Shown: positions 1-8,172 of the stretch, one piece after another | Layout: each line of letters begins with the position of its first letter | How positions within the stretch are numbered: the first letter of the stretch is position 1 | DNA from: Fructobacillus evanidus | GTDB taxonomy: Bacteria > Bacillota > Bacilli > Lactobacillales > Lactobacillaceae | Assembly: GCF_963580165.1 (NCBI RefSeq) | Contig: NZ_CAUZLM010000010.1 | Span: forward strand, 1 to 50,065 | DNA length: 50,065 nt | Direction of reading: 5' to 3' | Translations under genes and position numbers: made by a program | The notes under the pieces: generated by a model | What the model was told of the DNA's origin: nothing | The model's input: only the letters and a program-made list of their open reading frames with translations | The model's database searches: none

Positions 1-112
1 ACAATACAAAACGAATTAAGAGCAAACTAAAAGGACTGACACCGATTGAATATCGGGCGTCAGTCCTCAAGGCCGCTCAATGACATGTCCTAATTTTGGG
101 GTTCATATCAAG
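1..112 (+). mobile_element. Probable right end of an IS3-family element (partial, transposase outside window)
   Basis: No coding sequence is visible here. Positions 32-67 form a long hairpin (AGGACTGAC ... GTCAGTCCT with an inner CCGAT/ATCGG stem). It is followed about 20 bases later by TGTCCTAATTTTGGGGTTCA near 87-106. A hairpin followed by a 'GTCC(A)A..TTTTGGGGT' terminal repeat is the usual right end of many IS3/IS150-type elements in lactic acid bacteria. The transposase and left end would lie outside the window, so this rests on pattern memory only. The hairpin could also simply be a terminator acting on the minus strand, because CCTTTTAG follows it there. Confidence 0.35.
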
Positions 113-147
113 GGTCAGTGCTTTTTTTGTGAATTGATTTTTGTGCA

Positions 148-176
148 AGAAAAAGTCCACTGAAAAGTGGACTTGC
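148..176 (-). terminator. Rho-independent terminator of zwf
   Basis: An 8-bp stem, AAGTCCAC/GTGGACTT (153-160 with 167-174), closes a 6-base loop. On the minus strand it is followed by a T run. It lies 15 bases past the zwf stop and works only in that direction. Confidence 0.85.
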
Positions 177-190
177 TTAGTTTAAAAAAT

Positions 191-1651
191 TTATTCGCCT
201 CGGAAAACCCAAGCGTCGCCGTTCTTGGCCAAAAGGTCGTCAGCGGCTTGTGGACCCATGGTGTCAGATTCATAGATTTCAAGCGGTGCCTTGTCGGCAG
301 CGTAGACATCTGAGATGGCGTCGGTAAACTTCCAGGCAGTGGCAACACCGTGCCAGTCAGCAAAGTTTGATCCGTTACCGTCCATGGCATCATGGAGCAT
401 CCGTTCGTAAGGTGCTGGCGTAACAGCCTTTTGTTCGGCTGTTGGTGCCCAGTTCAACTTAATCATTTGAGTGTTGAAGTTGTCAGAAACTTCCTTGGCA
501 TTCAACGACCAAGTGATTTGTTCGTCTGGTGAAACCACGATTGAAAGCACTGTTTCTTGTGGCTCTTGAGCAGAACCAAATGAGAAGGCACCGGCCTTGA
601 AGACAACGTCAATGCGAGTCGTCTTCTTGGTCATGCGCTTTCCTGAACGGACATAGAATGGCACACCTTCCCAACGAGGGGTGTTGAAGTGCAATTCACC
701 AGCGATGTAAGTGTTTGTCTTTGAGTCGGCTGGAACGTCTGGTTCTTGGTTGTAGGCAATGTGACCAGCAGTCTTGCCGGCACCGTATTGTCCGCGAACG
801 AAGTAACGGTTGACACCGGCTTCGTCATAAATTTCAAGGGCAGAGAAGGCGGCGTTCTTGGCGTCACGGATGGCAACGTCAGAGAAGTCCTTTGGTTCTT
901 CCATGGCCAACCAACCGATGATTTGCATCGTGTGGTTTTGAATCATGTCCAAAAGGGCACCGGCAGTGTCATAGTAACCAGCACGTTCTTCGACACCCAA
1001 TGTTTCGGCCAAAGTAACTTGGACGTTCTTGATGTAGTCCTTGTTCCAAGCATTGTTAATCAATGGGTTACCGAAGCGCAATGGTGCGATGTTCAAGACC
1101 ATTTCCTTGCCTAAGAAGTGGTCGATACGGTAAACCTGGTCTTCGCTGAAGGCTTCGGTTAATTCGTTTTGGAGCTTTTCAGCCGTAGCATAAGAAGTCC
1201 CGAAAGGCTTTTCAATCATGATCCGGTTGTAGCCTTTGTCGGCCAAAAGTCCTTCAGACTTCAAGAACTTTGCAATCGTGCCGAAGAAGCGAGGGGCAAC
1301 AGACATGTAGAAGATGCGGTTGCCAACAACACCAAACTTTTCAGAGGCGTTTTCGATTTCCTTCTTAAGGCCAACGTAACCAGCAGCGTCGGTTACATCA
1401 GAGGCACGGTAAGAGAAGTGGGCGATAAAATCAGCGACCTGCTTTTCGTCCTGACCAGCTGAAACTGATTCCTTCACCATGTCCTGGTATTCAGCGTCCG
1501 TCAAGTCCTGACGAGCGGTTCCAACCACGGCAAAGTGTTCTGCCAAGTAGCCCTTTTTATATAAGTTAAAGACTGATGGGTAAAGCAAGCGCTTGGCCAA
1601 ATCACCAGTTGCGCCGAAGAAAGTTACTAAAGTGTTAAGTTCTGCAACCAT
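191..1651 (-). CDS. zwf: Glucose-6-phosphate 1-dehydrogenase
   Basis: This enzyme oxidises glucose 6-phosphate to 6-phosphogluconolactone and is the entry step of the heterofermentative 6-phosphogluconate/phosphoketolase pathway in the cytoplasm. The 486 residues match the length of the Leuconostoc mesenteroides enzyme. The nucleotide-binding motif GATGDLAKR sits at about residues 13-21. The substrate/catalytic motif RIDHFLGKEM and the later DMIQNHTMQ carry the conserved histidines. The GTARQ segment near residue 45 keeps the Arg-Gln pair that lets the Leuconostoc enzyme use either NADP+ or NAD+; dual cofactor use here is an inference. The ATG at 1651 follows AAAGGGGACTCTT, a usable ribosome site. 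The gene is monocistronic and divergent from the MFS gene. It fits functionally with xpk at 11729. Confidence 0.97.
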   Translation of the reverse strand: MVAELNTLVTFFGATGDLAKRLLYPSVFNLYKKGYLAEHFAVVGTARQDLTDAEYQDMVKESVSAGQDEKQVADFIAHFSYRASDVTDAAGYVGLKKEIENASEKFGVVGNRIFYMSVAPRFFGTIAKFLKSEGLLADKGYNRIMIEKPFGTSYATAEKLQNELTEAFSEDQVYRIDHFLGKEMVLNIAPLRFGNPLINNAWNKDYIKNVQVTLAETLGVEERAGYYDTAGALLDMIQNHTMQIIGWLAMEEPKDFSDVAIRDAKNAAFSALEIYDEAGVNRYFVRGQYGAGKTAGHIAYNQEPDVPADSKTNTYIAGELHFNTPRWEGVPFYVRSGKRMTKKTTRIDVVFKAGAFSFGSAQEPQETVLSIVVSPDEQITWSLNAKEVSDNFNTQMIKLNWAPTAEQKAVTPAPYERMLHDAMDGNGSNFADWHGVATAWKFTDAISDVYAADKAPLEIYESDTMGPQAADDLLAKNGDAWVFRGE

Positions 1652-1685
1652 AAGAGTCCCCTTTATCTATTTTGCGTTCGCTATC

Positions 1686-1715
1686 ATTATAACGGAAACG
1701 GACAAAAAAATCACA
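1686..1715 (-). promoter_or_regulatory. zwf promoter
   Basis: On the minus strand a consensus TATAAT lies at 1691-1686, about 35 bases before the zwf start. The -35 region (TGTGAT/GTGATT around 1709-1715) is weak, and the spacer is rich in T. A sigma-A promoter is likely from the -10 box and its position. Confidence 0.6.
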
Positions 1716-1760
1716 GAAAAGGTCAGAATTGAAAAAACTCTCACCCTTAGAGCCAAAAAG

Positions 1761-1810
1761 AAGTAAGCACTTACATCAATTTTTTCAAACAAAAAAGTAA
1801 GCACTTACAT
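1761..1810. promoter_or_regulatory. Twin palindromic operator AAGTAAGCACTTACAT
   Basis: The same 16-mer, AAGTAAGCACTTACAT, occurs at 1761-1776 and again at 1795-1810. Its core GTAAG-CA-CTTAC is an inverted repeat. The centres are 34 bases apart, about three helical turns. The pair lies between divergent zwf and the MFS gene and overlaps neither visible -10 box. It looks like the binding site of a dimeric repressor or activator that is not encoded in this window. It does not match the CcpA cre, CIRCE or CtsR consensus. Confidence 0.7.
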
Positions 1811-1857
1811 TTTTGGGGGCGAAAAAAGGCAAATAAGCCGGCATGAAAGGACATTCA

Positions 1858-1866
1858 TGTTATACT
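1858..1866 (+). promoter_or_regulatory. Extended -10 promoter of the MFS/nhaC unit
   Basis: TGTTATACT at 1858-1866 is an extended -10 (TGnTATACT). It lies 22 bases before the MFS start codon, and no good -35 is seen. Lack of a -35 fits a promoter that needs an activator bound at the upstream palindromes, but this is inference. Confidence 0.55.
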
Positions 1867-1888
1867 AATGTAATAATAAGGAGGGATT

Positions 1889-3115
1889 ATGCAAGTCATT
1901 CAAAGCAAAAAATTATCAGAACGCTGGCTCTTAACGGCCAACCTCTTCGCCAATACTGGTAATGCCATGATTTGGCCCGTCACAACCCTCCACATGACCA
2001 TTTCTTTGGGACAAGATTTGACGATGTCGGGCGTTGTCATTTTATTTTCTTCTCTCATGAATATTTTGGGTGCCTACATCGCCGGTAAGCTCTTTGATCG
2101 TTGGCGGCCTTATCCGACACTGATTGGGGCGAGTTTAATTGCCTTCTTCTCCTTGGTAACCCTATTCTTTTATAATGGCTGGCCGGTCTTTGCCTTTTTG
2201 ATGATGACAGCCTCCTTTGGCATTGGGTCGGTTAACACATTGCTGAATGCCTATGCGACAACCGTTACCGGCAAGAACACACGAATTATTTTTAATAATA
2301 TGTACATCGTCCTTAATGTTGGGGTGGTGATTGGCACCTTAGCCGTTGGCTATCTCTTTGACTACGGTTTCCAGTGGTTGATGCTCTTGGCAGCAACGCT
2401 CTTTCTGATTTTGACGGGGATTGCGGTTAGCGTCTTTAATGTCAATACAGATGTTGCGCCGGTCATGGATGATGGTGAAGCTGAAGAAATCAGCCACGAG
2501 GGCCATGTTGATCCAATCCTGACGCGCGACCAAGAAGCAGTTAAGGAACCCGCTAAGTTTGAAATGTCGCCGTTACTCTGGTTTTTAGCGGCCTTTCTCT
2601 TTGTTATTTATCTTTCTTACATGCTTTGGGAGACCGTTATGGCCCCACATTTGCGCTCAATTGGGATTTCAACTCGCCATTATGCAGACCTTTGGGTCTT
2701 AAATGGCTTGACAATTATCCTTTTTCAAAAGATAATTTCAACTTGGGCAAATAAGCATCCATATCGTCTTTCGGTTATCTCGGGTGGCTTTGTTTTTGCC
2801 TCGTCATTTATCTTAATGTTGTTTGTGAACCAATTCTGGCAAATCGTTTTGGTTTTCGAGCTACTGACTTTGGGTGAGATGCTAGCTTCACCACAGGTAC
2901 CAGCCTGGGTTGCTCAGCTAACGCCAAAGGAAGTTTCTGGTCAAGCACAAGGTTTTGTCAGCATTATGATTTCACTTGGACGAATGGTTGGGCCTCTTTA
3001 TGGAGGCATTATGTTGGACCATGGCTGGTTTAACCCGCTGTTCTTGTCCGTTTTTATCGCCATGATTGTGGCAAACGTGGGTCTATTGATTGTGGCCCGA
3101 AAAAAGAAGGAATAG
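1889..3115 (+). CDS. MFS transporter, probable drug/metabolite exporter
   Basis: This is a 408-residue polytopic membrane protein with about 12 hydrophobic segments. A charged cytoplasmic loop near residues 190-225 (rich in Glu, Asp and His) splits it into the two six-helix halves typical of the major facilitator superfamily. The short motif KLFDRWRPY after the second helix resembles the conserved MFS loop 2-3 motif (G-x-L-x-D-R-x-G). The substrate cannot be read from sequence. The ATG at 1889 follows the strong site AAGGAGGG. nhaC starts only 6 bases after the stop, so the two are almost certainly cotranscribed. The upstream twin palindromes suggest ligand-responsive control, as is common for exporters. 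Confidence 0.85.
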   Translation: MQVIQSKKLSERWLLTANLFANTGNAMIWPVTTLHMTISLGQDLTMSGVVILFSSLMNILGAYIAGKLFDRWRPYPTLIGASLIAFFSLVTLFFYNGWPVFAFLMMTASFGIGSVNTLLNAYATTVTGKNTRIIFNNMYIVLNVGVVIGTLAVGYLFDYGFQWLMLLAATLFLILTGIAVSVFNVNTDVAPVMDDGEAEEISHEGHVDPILTRDQEAVKEPAKFEMSPLLWFLAAFLFVIYLSYMLWETVMAPHLRSIGISTRHYADLWVLNGLTIILFQKIISTWANKHPYRLSVISGGFVFASSFILMLFVNQFWQIVLVFELLTLGEMLASPQVPAWVAQLTPKEVSGQAQGFVSIMISLGRMVGPLYGGIMLDHGWFNPLFLSVFIAMIVANVGLLIVARKKKE

Positions 3116-3121
3116 TTTTTT

Positions 3122-4495
3122 ATGCAACGTGAAGTAAACCGTAAATTGGCAGTTGGCCTTCTGGCCGGTGTCATTTTTATTTTGGCCGGCGGCATTATTG
3201 GCCTTGGCCTTGCACCAATTGCACCTTTGTTGGTCGCGATTGCTTGGATTATCCTGGTAATGCGCTTAGCAGGTGTCACTTTTCAAGACGCGCAGGCGGC
3301 CCTAATTAAGGGTATTGAAGCCGGCATTGCGCCGCTGTTCTTGTTCTTGCTAATTGGTTCGATGATTGCCCTTTGGTTGGGAACGGGTGTGATTCCAACC
3401 ATGATTTGGTTGGGCTTTAAGTTGATTAACCCTGCCTGGTTCTTGCCAACAGCTCTATTAACATCGGCCTTGGTCGGGACGATGATTGGGTCCGCCTTCA
3501 CCACGATGTCAACGGTTGGGGTGGCTTTGATGGGGGTTGGAACAACCTTGGGCTTTAACCCAGCCTTGGTAGCGGGGATGATTATTTCTGGGGCCATCTT
3601 TGGAGATAAGAGTTCACCATTGGCCGATTCGACTAACCTGGCGGCGGCCGTTTCTGGTACCGACCTTTTTGACCACTTGAAAAACTTGATGTGGACCACC
3701 TTGCCGGCCATGGCGGTCACGCTGATTTTAGCCTTTTTCTTTGGTTTTTCTGCCCATCATACGGGTGGGGTCAGTGTGAAGACGGCAGCGGTCACGCAGC
3801 TGATTCAACCAACCTGGTGGACGATTGTGCCGATTGCCTTGATTCTGATTTCGGCCCTAGCAAAGATTCCGGCCATTCCATCATTGTTAATTAACGTGGT
3901 GGTCAACACGGCCTACTACTTGTTGTCCGGACATTCTTTGAAGGCCTGGGCGAACTTGGTCGTCAACGGTTATAAAACACCGTCAACGAATGCGACGCTG
4001 GTTGCTTTGTTGGACCGGGGTGGCATGACAGCGATGATGGAAACCATCATGTTGATCATGTTGGCCTTGGCCCTTGGTGGCCTCTTATCAAATCTGGGTA
4101 TTTTGCGGGCAGTGATGAACCCAATCGTCTCGTACCTTAAGAGTCAGAAGTCCATCGTCTTTGCGACCTTGTTGACGGGAATTGCCACGAACTTCTTGGT
4201 TGGTGAGCAATACCTTTCGGTGATGTTGCCTGGACAAATTTTTAAGGATGATTACAAGCGCTTTGGCTTGTCACCGCTGGCTTTGTCACGAGCGATGGAA
4301 GACTCCGGGGCGATTGCCAACTACCTTGTTCCATGGGGTGTGGCCGGGGCCTTCGCGAGTCAAACACTCCACGTGCCGGTTTTGTCCTTCGTGCCCTTTA
4401 CTTTCTTAGCTTTGTTCTCACCGGTCTTTTCATTGCTTTCGGCTTTGACGGGGATTGGATTACGCCAGGCTTCCCAAGACGAGGTGGCCAAATAA
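3122..4495 (+). CDS. nhaC: Na+/H+ antiporter, NhaC family
   Basis: This is a 457-residue polytopic membrane protein of the NhaC ion-transporter family, which exchanges cytoplasmic Na+ for protons or, in some members, exchanges organic solutes such as malate and lactate. The signature SGAIFGDKSSPLADSTNLA near residues 156-174 is diagnostic for the family. The length is normal. Translation probably uses AAGGA, which lies inside the last codons of the preceding MFS gene, so the two genes look translationally coupled. The pairing suggests an export/ion-homeostasis operon. The exact transported ions are inferred from family only. Confidence 0.88.
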   Translation: MQREVNRKLAVGLLAGVIFILAGGIIGLGLAPIAPLLVAIAWIILVMRLAGVTFQDAQAALIKGIEAGIAPLFLFLLIGSMIALWLGTGVIPTMIWLGFKLINPAWFLPTALLTSALVGTMIGSAFTTMSTVGVALMGVGTTLGFNPALVAGMIISGAIFGDKSSPLADSTNLAAAVSGTDLFDHLKNLMWTTLPAMAVTLILAFFFGFSAHHTGGVSVKTAAVTQLIQPTWWTIVPIALILISALAKIPAIPSLLINVVVNTAYYLLSGHSLKAWANLVVNGYKTPSTNATLVALLDRGGMTAMMETIMLIMLALALGGLLSNLGILRAVMNPIVSYLKSQKSIVFATLLTGIATNFLVGEQYLSVMLPGQIFKDDYKRFGLSPLALSRAMEDSGAIANYLVPWGVAGAFASQTLHVPVLSFVPFTFLALFSPVFSLLSALTGIGLRQASQDEVAK

Positions 4496-4510
4496 TAAAT
4501 TGAATCTTTA

Positions 4511-4551
4511 AAAAAATCAGGAGTCGGTCAGAAATGACCGACTCCTTTCGT
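4511..4551. terminator. Bidirectional terminator after nhaC
   Basis: A perfect 12-bp stem, AGGAGTCGGTCA/TGACCGACTCCT (4519-4530 with 4535-4546), closes a GAAA loop. It is flanked by an A run on the left and TTCGTCT on the right. It is stronger for minus-strand transcripts by its U tract but probably stops nhaC transcription too. Confidence 0.85.
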
Positions 4552-4584
4552 CTAATTAGCTAACGGTGGAAAACAATGTTGTGC

Positions 4585-4613
4585 TTGCAAAAAGGCGTTC
4601 AATTTAGTATAGT
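4585..4613 (+). promoter_or_regulatory. rpsF-ssb-rpsR promoter
   Basis: TTGCAA (4585-4590) and TATAGT (4608-4613) are separated by exactly 17 bases, a good sigma-A promoter. It lies about 80 bases before rpsF. Confidence 0.85.
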
Positions 4614-4619
4614 AAATGG

Positions 4620-4681
4620 ATGTGAGTGCAAAGAATGCACGCACTCCTTGCAGCCGTTTGGCTGCCAGAGACCAAAAGGAG
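4620..4681 (+). promoter_or_regulatory. Structured rpsF leader, possible S6:S18 autoregulatory element
   Basis: The 5' untranslated region holds GAGTGC ... GCACTC (two alternative pairings with an internal GCAC) and a perfect hairpin GCAGCC-GTTT-GGCTGC (4650-4665), just before the AAAGGAGG ribosome site. Many bacteria have an rpsF leader that binds the S6:S18 complex and represses the operon; its core contains a CCG motif. The location and a CCG inside the hairpin fit, but I could not align it to the published consensus. Confidence 0.4.
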
Positions 4682-4691
4682 GAAAAAATAC

Positions 4692-4988
4692 ATGGCTACA
4701 GCATACGAATTAACATACATTATTCGCCCTGACATGGAAGCAGATGCAAAAAAGGCGCTCGTTGAACGCTTTGACAAGATCTTGGCTGACAACGGTGCGG
4801 AAATTATCAAGTCAGCTGACTGGTCTAACCGTCGTTTCGCTTACGAAATCGCTGGTTACCGTGAAGGTACTTACCACGTCATCAACTTCAACGCTGCATC
4901 AGACGAAGCAGCAACTGAATTTGACCGTTTGGCTAAGATCTCATCTGACATTTTGCGTCAAATGATCGTCAAGCGCGACGCTGAATAA
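4692..4988 (+). CDS. rpsF: 30S ribosomal protein S6
   Basis: S6 binds 16S rRNA together with S18 in the platform of the small subunit. The 98-residue product (MATAYELTYIIRPDMEADAK at the start) has the normal length and the ferredoxin-like beta-alpha-beta pattern of the family. The ATG at 4692 is chosen because AAAGGAGG precedes it by about 8 bases. An upstream in-frame ATG at 4626 would add an unusual 22-residue tail and lies in the structured leader. It heads the conserved rpsF-ssb-rpsR operon. Confidence 0.97.
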   Translation: MATAYELTYIIRPDMEADAKKALVERFDKILADNGAEIIKSADWSNRRFAYEIAGYREGTYHVINFNAASDEAATEFDRLAKISSDILRQMIVKRDAE

Positions 4989-5019
4989 GACACAATTCCA
5001 CCGGGAAAGGACCTAAAAG

Positions 5020-5544
5020 ATGATTAATCGAGTTGTTTTAATTGGACGGTTAACCCGTGACGTGGAATTGCGCTATACCCAATCAGGTGTAGCGGTTGGT
5101 TCCTTTTCACTTGCTGTGAATCGGAACTTTACCAATGCCAATGGAGACCGTGAAGCTGATTTTATTAACGCCGTTATTTGGCGGAAATCAGCTGAAAACT
5201 TTGCCAATTTTACTGGTAAAGGGGCTTTGGTGGCAATCGAAGGCCGGTTGCAAACGCGTAATTATGAAAATAATGCCGGACAGCGTGTTTATGTAACGGA
5301 AGTTGTTGTTGATAACTTCTCACTACTTGAATCAAAGGCTGAAAGTGAACGCCGTCGGGCCCAGAACGGGTCTGGTCAAGGTCAAGACTTCTCTGGCAAT
5401 AGCCAGGACTTTGGTAACGCTGATCCATTTGCATCCGCAAATCAAAATAACAACCAACAAAGTGGTAACCAGCAGGGGGCCAATCCCTTTGCGGCCAACA
5501 ACAATTCAGAAATTGATATTTCTGATGATGACCTACCATTTTAA
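5020..5544 (+). CDS. ssb: Single-stranded DNA-binding protein
   Basis: SSB coats single-stranded DNA during replication, repair and recombination. The first ~110 residues are the OB-fold domain, starting MINRVVLIGRLTRDVELRYT and containing FINAVIWRKSAENFANFTGKG. This is followed by a flexible Gln/Asn/Gly-rich linker and the acidic tip DISDDDLPF, the usual protein-partner docking tail. The length of 174 residues is normal for Lactobacillales. It lies between rpsF and rpsR in a conserved order, with a ribosome site GGGAAAGGA 12 bases upstream. Confidence 0.97.
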   Translation: MINRVVLIGRLTRDVELRYTQSGVAVGSFSLAVNRNFTNANGDREADFINAVIWRKSAENFANFTGKGALVAIEGRLQTRNYENNAGQRVYVTEVVVDNFSLLESKAESERRRAQNGSGQGQDFSGNSQDFGNADPFASANQNNNQQSGNQQGANPFAANNNSEIDISDDDLPF

Positions 5545-5574
5545 CTTTACATTTCATTTGAAAGGAGACAGATT

Positions 5575-5838
5575 ATGCCTGAACAAAACGCACGTCCACA
5601 ACGTCGTCGCCCACAAGGTGGACCACGCCGTCGTCGTAAGGTTGACTTTATTGCAGCCAACCACATCGAATACGTGGATTACAAAGATACAGAATTGTTG
5701 GAACGTTTCATCTCAGAACGCGGTAAGATTTTGCCACGTCGTGTGACTGGAACTTCAGCAAAGAACCAACGCAAGGTTACGGCCGCTATCAAGCGTGCCC
5801 GTATCATGGCCTTGTTGCCATTCGTCACTGAAGACTAA
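5575..5838 (+). CDS. rpsR: 30S ribosomal protein S18
   Basis: S18 partners S6 in the small-subunit platform. The product is 87 residues, with a very basic N-terminus (PQRRRPQGGPRRRRKVDFI) and the conserved core ILPRRVTGTSAKNQRKVTAAIKRARIMALLPF. It follows ssb by 30 bases with a clear AAAGGAG site and ends the operon at a strong terminator. Confidence 0.97.
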   Translation: MPEQNARPQRRRPQGGPRRRRKVDFIAANHIEYVDYKDTELLERFISERGKILPRRVTGTSAKNQRKVTAAIKRARIMALLPFVTED

Positions 5839-5848
5839 TGTGCAAGGA

Positions 5849-5878
5849 AAACCAAGACAATTGTCTTGGTTTTTTTGT
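5849..5878 (+). terminator. Terminator of rpsF-ssb-rpsR
   Basis: AACCAAGACAA directly abuts its complement TTGTCTTGGTT, and the T run continues after it. This 11-bp perfect palindrome with T7 lies 11 bases after the rpsR stop. Confidence 0.93.
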
Positions 5879-6056
5879 TCTAAAAGTCAGCCCTTTGATG
5901 GTCGTATGCTCAAAAAGGATTAACACTTTTGCGGTATAGGTCAGAATCGGTCTGGCTTTTTCTTTTGCCTAGTAGGGAAGCTTCCTTTCCAAAAGTCTTT
6001 TGCTCGTATGGTAAAATGTTAGGTAAGTATGCAAGTAAAGAATAGTTGAGGCCTTC

Positions 6057-8090
6057 ATGAAAACATTTTCGAAGCTGCGGGTGCTATCCCGCTTTCAACA
6101 AAATAAAACTTTTATGACGGGAACGATTGGCATGTTTATTGTGGCCTTTGTTTCCCTGATTTTGGCGTTTTTCACTAATTGGATTTTAGGGTTCGTCTGG
6201 TTTGTGCTCTTGGTGGCCTTTTTTGCTACCATGCTTAAAGGGTTAATCCAGGCCGGTCAATCCAATGAGTCCTATCTGGAAGAGCTGACCTACCGAGTTA
6301 AATTGGGTCAGCAAGAGGCCATCTTAGAAATGCCCATGGGAATTATTCTGTTGGGCAAGGGAGACCGAATTGTTTGGGTGAACCCCTATCTCCAAGACTT
6401 ATTGGCTGACCAAGACTTAATTGGCGAAAGTTTGTCCGAAGCAGATGGCGACCTAGCCTTTGCTGTGAAAAACTATGCCGATGATAAGGTTAATCGATTC
6501 TCCTGGTTGGACCGTTCTTTTGACATGGCTTATCAGGAACAGTTAGGTGTGATTTACCTCTTAGACGTGAGCCAAAATGAAGCCTTAAACCGCGACTTAG
6601 CGGACCACCGCCTGGTAACTGGATTGGTTTCGGTTGATAACTATGAAGAAGTCACAGAAGGGATGCCTGATTCTGAAACGTCAAAGTTGCGGACCTATGT
6701 GACTGGGCAATTGACGGATTGGGCTAAAAAGTATCACTTGTATGTCCGCCGTTTGTCACCGGTGACTTACCTCTTGATGGGTTACCAACGTGACTTGGCA
6801 CAGGCAGAAGACGAAAAATTCTCGGTGGTGAAGACGGTCCGTGAGGCAACGGCTCAGCAAAATTCCCCATTAACACTTTCAATGGGAATCGCCTATGGTG
6901 AGCAAGATATCAACTCTTTGGTCCAGTTAGCGCAAACAAACTTGGACTTGGCGCTGGGTCGTGGTGGTGATCAAGTGGTTGTGAAGGCCGAAGACATGCC
7001 AGCCCGTTTCTATGGTGGGACAACGAATCCAATGGAGAAGCGGACGCGTGTTCGTGCTCGAGTGATTTCACAAACCATTGCCGAATTGATGGATCAATCT
7101 GATCAAGTCTTTGTGGTTGGCCACCAGAGGCCGGATATGGATGCCGTAGGTTCAGCGATGGGGCTGTGGCGCTTTAGTCAAACCCGGGGCAAGAAGGCCT
7201 TTGTGGTTGTGAATGAGGGTGAGATTTTTTCAGATATTCAATCACTCTTGGCGACTGTTCGCTCTGACCAGATGGGCGAAGGGGAGCCGGGCGTTGACCT
7301 TGGTGCTTCGATTATTAGCGAAAAAGAATCACTCGATTTAGCAACGGAGAAGTCATTACTGATTTTGGTCGACCATGCCAAGGAAGCCTTGGATGGGGCG
7401 CCTGATTTGCTGAAGGATTTGAAGGACAGGGTTGTAGTCATTGACCATCACCGTTTGGCCGAAAATGGCCTGCCCGATAAGCCAATGCTGACTTATATCG
7501 AACCATATGCTTCATCAACGTCAGAGTTGGTAACGGAATTGCTGCAGTACCAGAACCAAAAGGGCGCACCGATTACCGGATTGGAAGCCACTGCCATGCT
7601 TGGTGGCATTCAGGTTGATACGAAAAACTTTGTTTTGCGGACGGGATCAAGAACCTTTGATGCGGCCTCTTATTTGCGGGCCAATGGGGCGGACAATGAG
7701 CTGCTCCAGTCATTCTTGAAAGAAAAGTTCTCGGACTTTAAGGCTCGCGCCGAACTGATTCACTTAGCTGAAATTAACAATCATTCAGCAATTGCCGTTG
7801 GTGATAATGACACTGTCTATCAAAGTGTTATTGCGGCCCAGGCAGCCGATGAATTGCTCCAAGTTGAGGGCGTCAAGGCTTCCTTTGTGCTCACAAAGCG
7901 TGATGATGGTCGGGTGGGAATTTCAGCTCGGTCAAATGGTGATTTCAACGTGCAGACCATTATGGAAGATCTTGGTGGTGGTGGCCATTTGTCTAATGCG
8001 GCTACGCAAATGTCTGATGTGACAACAGACGAGGCCGCTGACCAGCTTTTGCAGGCAATTTCCAGTCAAGAAGCGGAAGAAGCTGAATAA
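6057..8090 (+). CDS. gdpP: Cyclic-di-AMP phosphodiesterase GdpP
   Basis: GdpP hydrolyses c-di-AMP to pApA at the membrane and so sets osmolyte uptake, cell-wall stress and beta-lactam tolerance. Residues ~18-60 form two membrane helices, followed by a PAS-like region (~85-160), a degenerate GGDEF domain (~175-305) and a DHH/DHHA1 phosphoesterase. Active-site motifs are visible: GHQRPDMDAVGSAMG (~354), VIDHHR (~461) and GGGGHLSNAA (~640). The 677 residues are normal. The ribosome site is weak (TGAGG). A probable extended -10 promoter (TGGTAAAAT, about 6010-6020) precedes it. It sits between rpsR and rplI as in most Lactobacillales. Confidence 0.95.
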   Translation: MKTFSKLRVLSRFQQNKTFMTGTIGMFIVAFVSLILAFFTNWILGFVWFVLLVAFFATMLKGLIQAGQSNESYLEELTYRVKLGQQEAILEMPMGIILLGKGDRIVWVNPYLQDLLADQDLIGESLSEADGDLAFAVKNYADDKVNRFSWLDRSFDMAYQEQLGVIYLLDVSQNEALNRDLADHRLVTGLVSVDNYEEVTEGMPDSETSKLRTYVTGQLTDWAKKYHLYVRRLSPVTYLLMGYQRDLAQAEDEKFSVVKTVREATAQQNSPLTLSMGIAYGEQDINSLVQLAQTNLDLALGRGGDQVVVKAEDMPARFYGGTTNPMEKRTRVRARVISQTIAELMDQSDQVFVVGHQRPDMDAVGSAMGLWRFSQTRGKKAFVVVNEGEIFSDIQSLLATVRSDQMGEGEPGVDLGASIISEKESLDLATEKSLLILVDHAKEALDGAPDLLKDLKDRVVVIDHHRLAENGLPDKPMLTYIEPYASSTSELVTELLQYQNQKGAPITGLEATAMLGGIQVDTKNFVLRTGSRTFDAASYLRANGADNELLQSFLKEKFSDFKARAELIHLAEINNHSAIAVGDNDTVYQSVIAAQAADELLQVEGVKASFVLTKRDDGRVGISARSNGDFNVQTIMEDLGGGGHLSNAATQMSDVTTDEAADQLLQAISSQEAEEAE

Positions 8091-8095
8091 AACTT

Positions 8096-8125
8096 TTGAC
8101 AATGTTGTCATAAAATCAGTAAGAT
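8096..8125 (+). promoter_or_regulatory. Promoter of rplI-dnaB
   Basis: TTGACA (8096-8101) and TAAGAT (8120-8125) are separated by 18 bases. This starts 6 bases after the gdpP stop, so rplI and dnaB can be transcribed independently of gdpP. Confidence 0.8.
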
Positions 8126-8172
8126 AAAACAAAGTATTTGGCTCGTGATGAACAAGCCCAAAGGAGGCAAAG

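Noticed and set aside
3283..3720. 145-codon minus-strand ORF within nhaC
   Set aside because: It is antisense to a strongly conserved gene, has biased low-complexity composition, and no ribosome site or promoter. Other long antisense ORFs (746-1114 +, 31896-32333 -, 43395-43892 -, 47179-47673 -) were rejected for the same reason.
5881..5975. Possible small RNA between rpsR and gdpP (AAAAGTCAG ... CTGGCTTTTT pairing)
   Set aside because: The pairing has a 60-base loop and a G-U pair, and no clear promoter precedes it; it could be chance.
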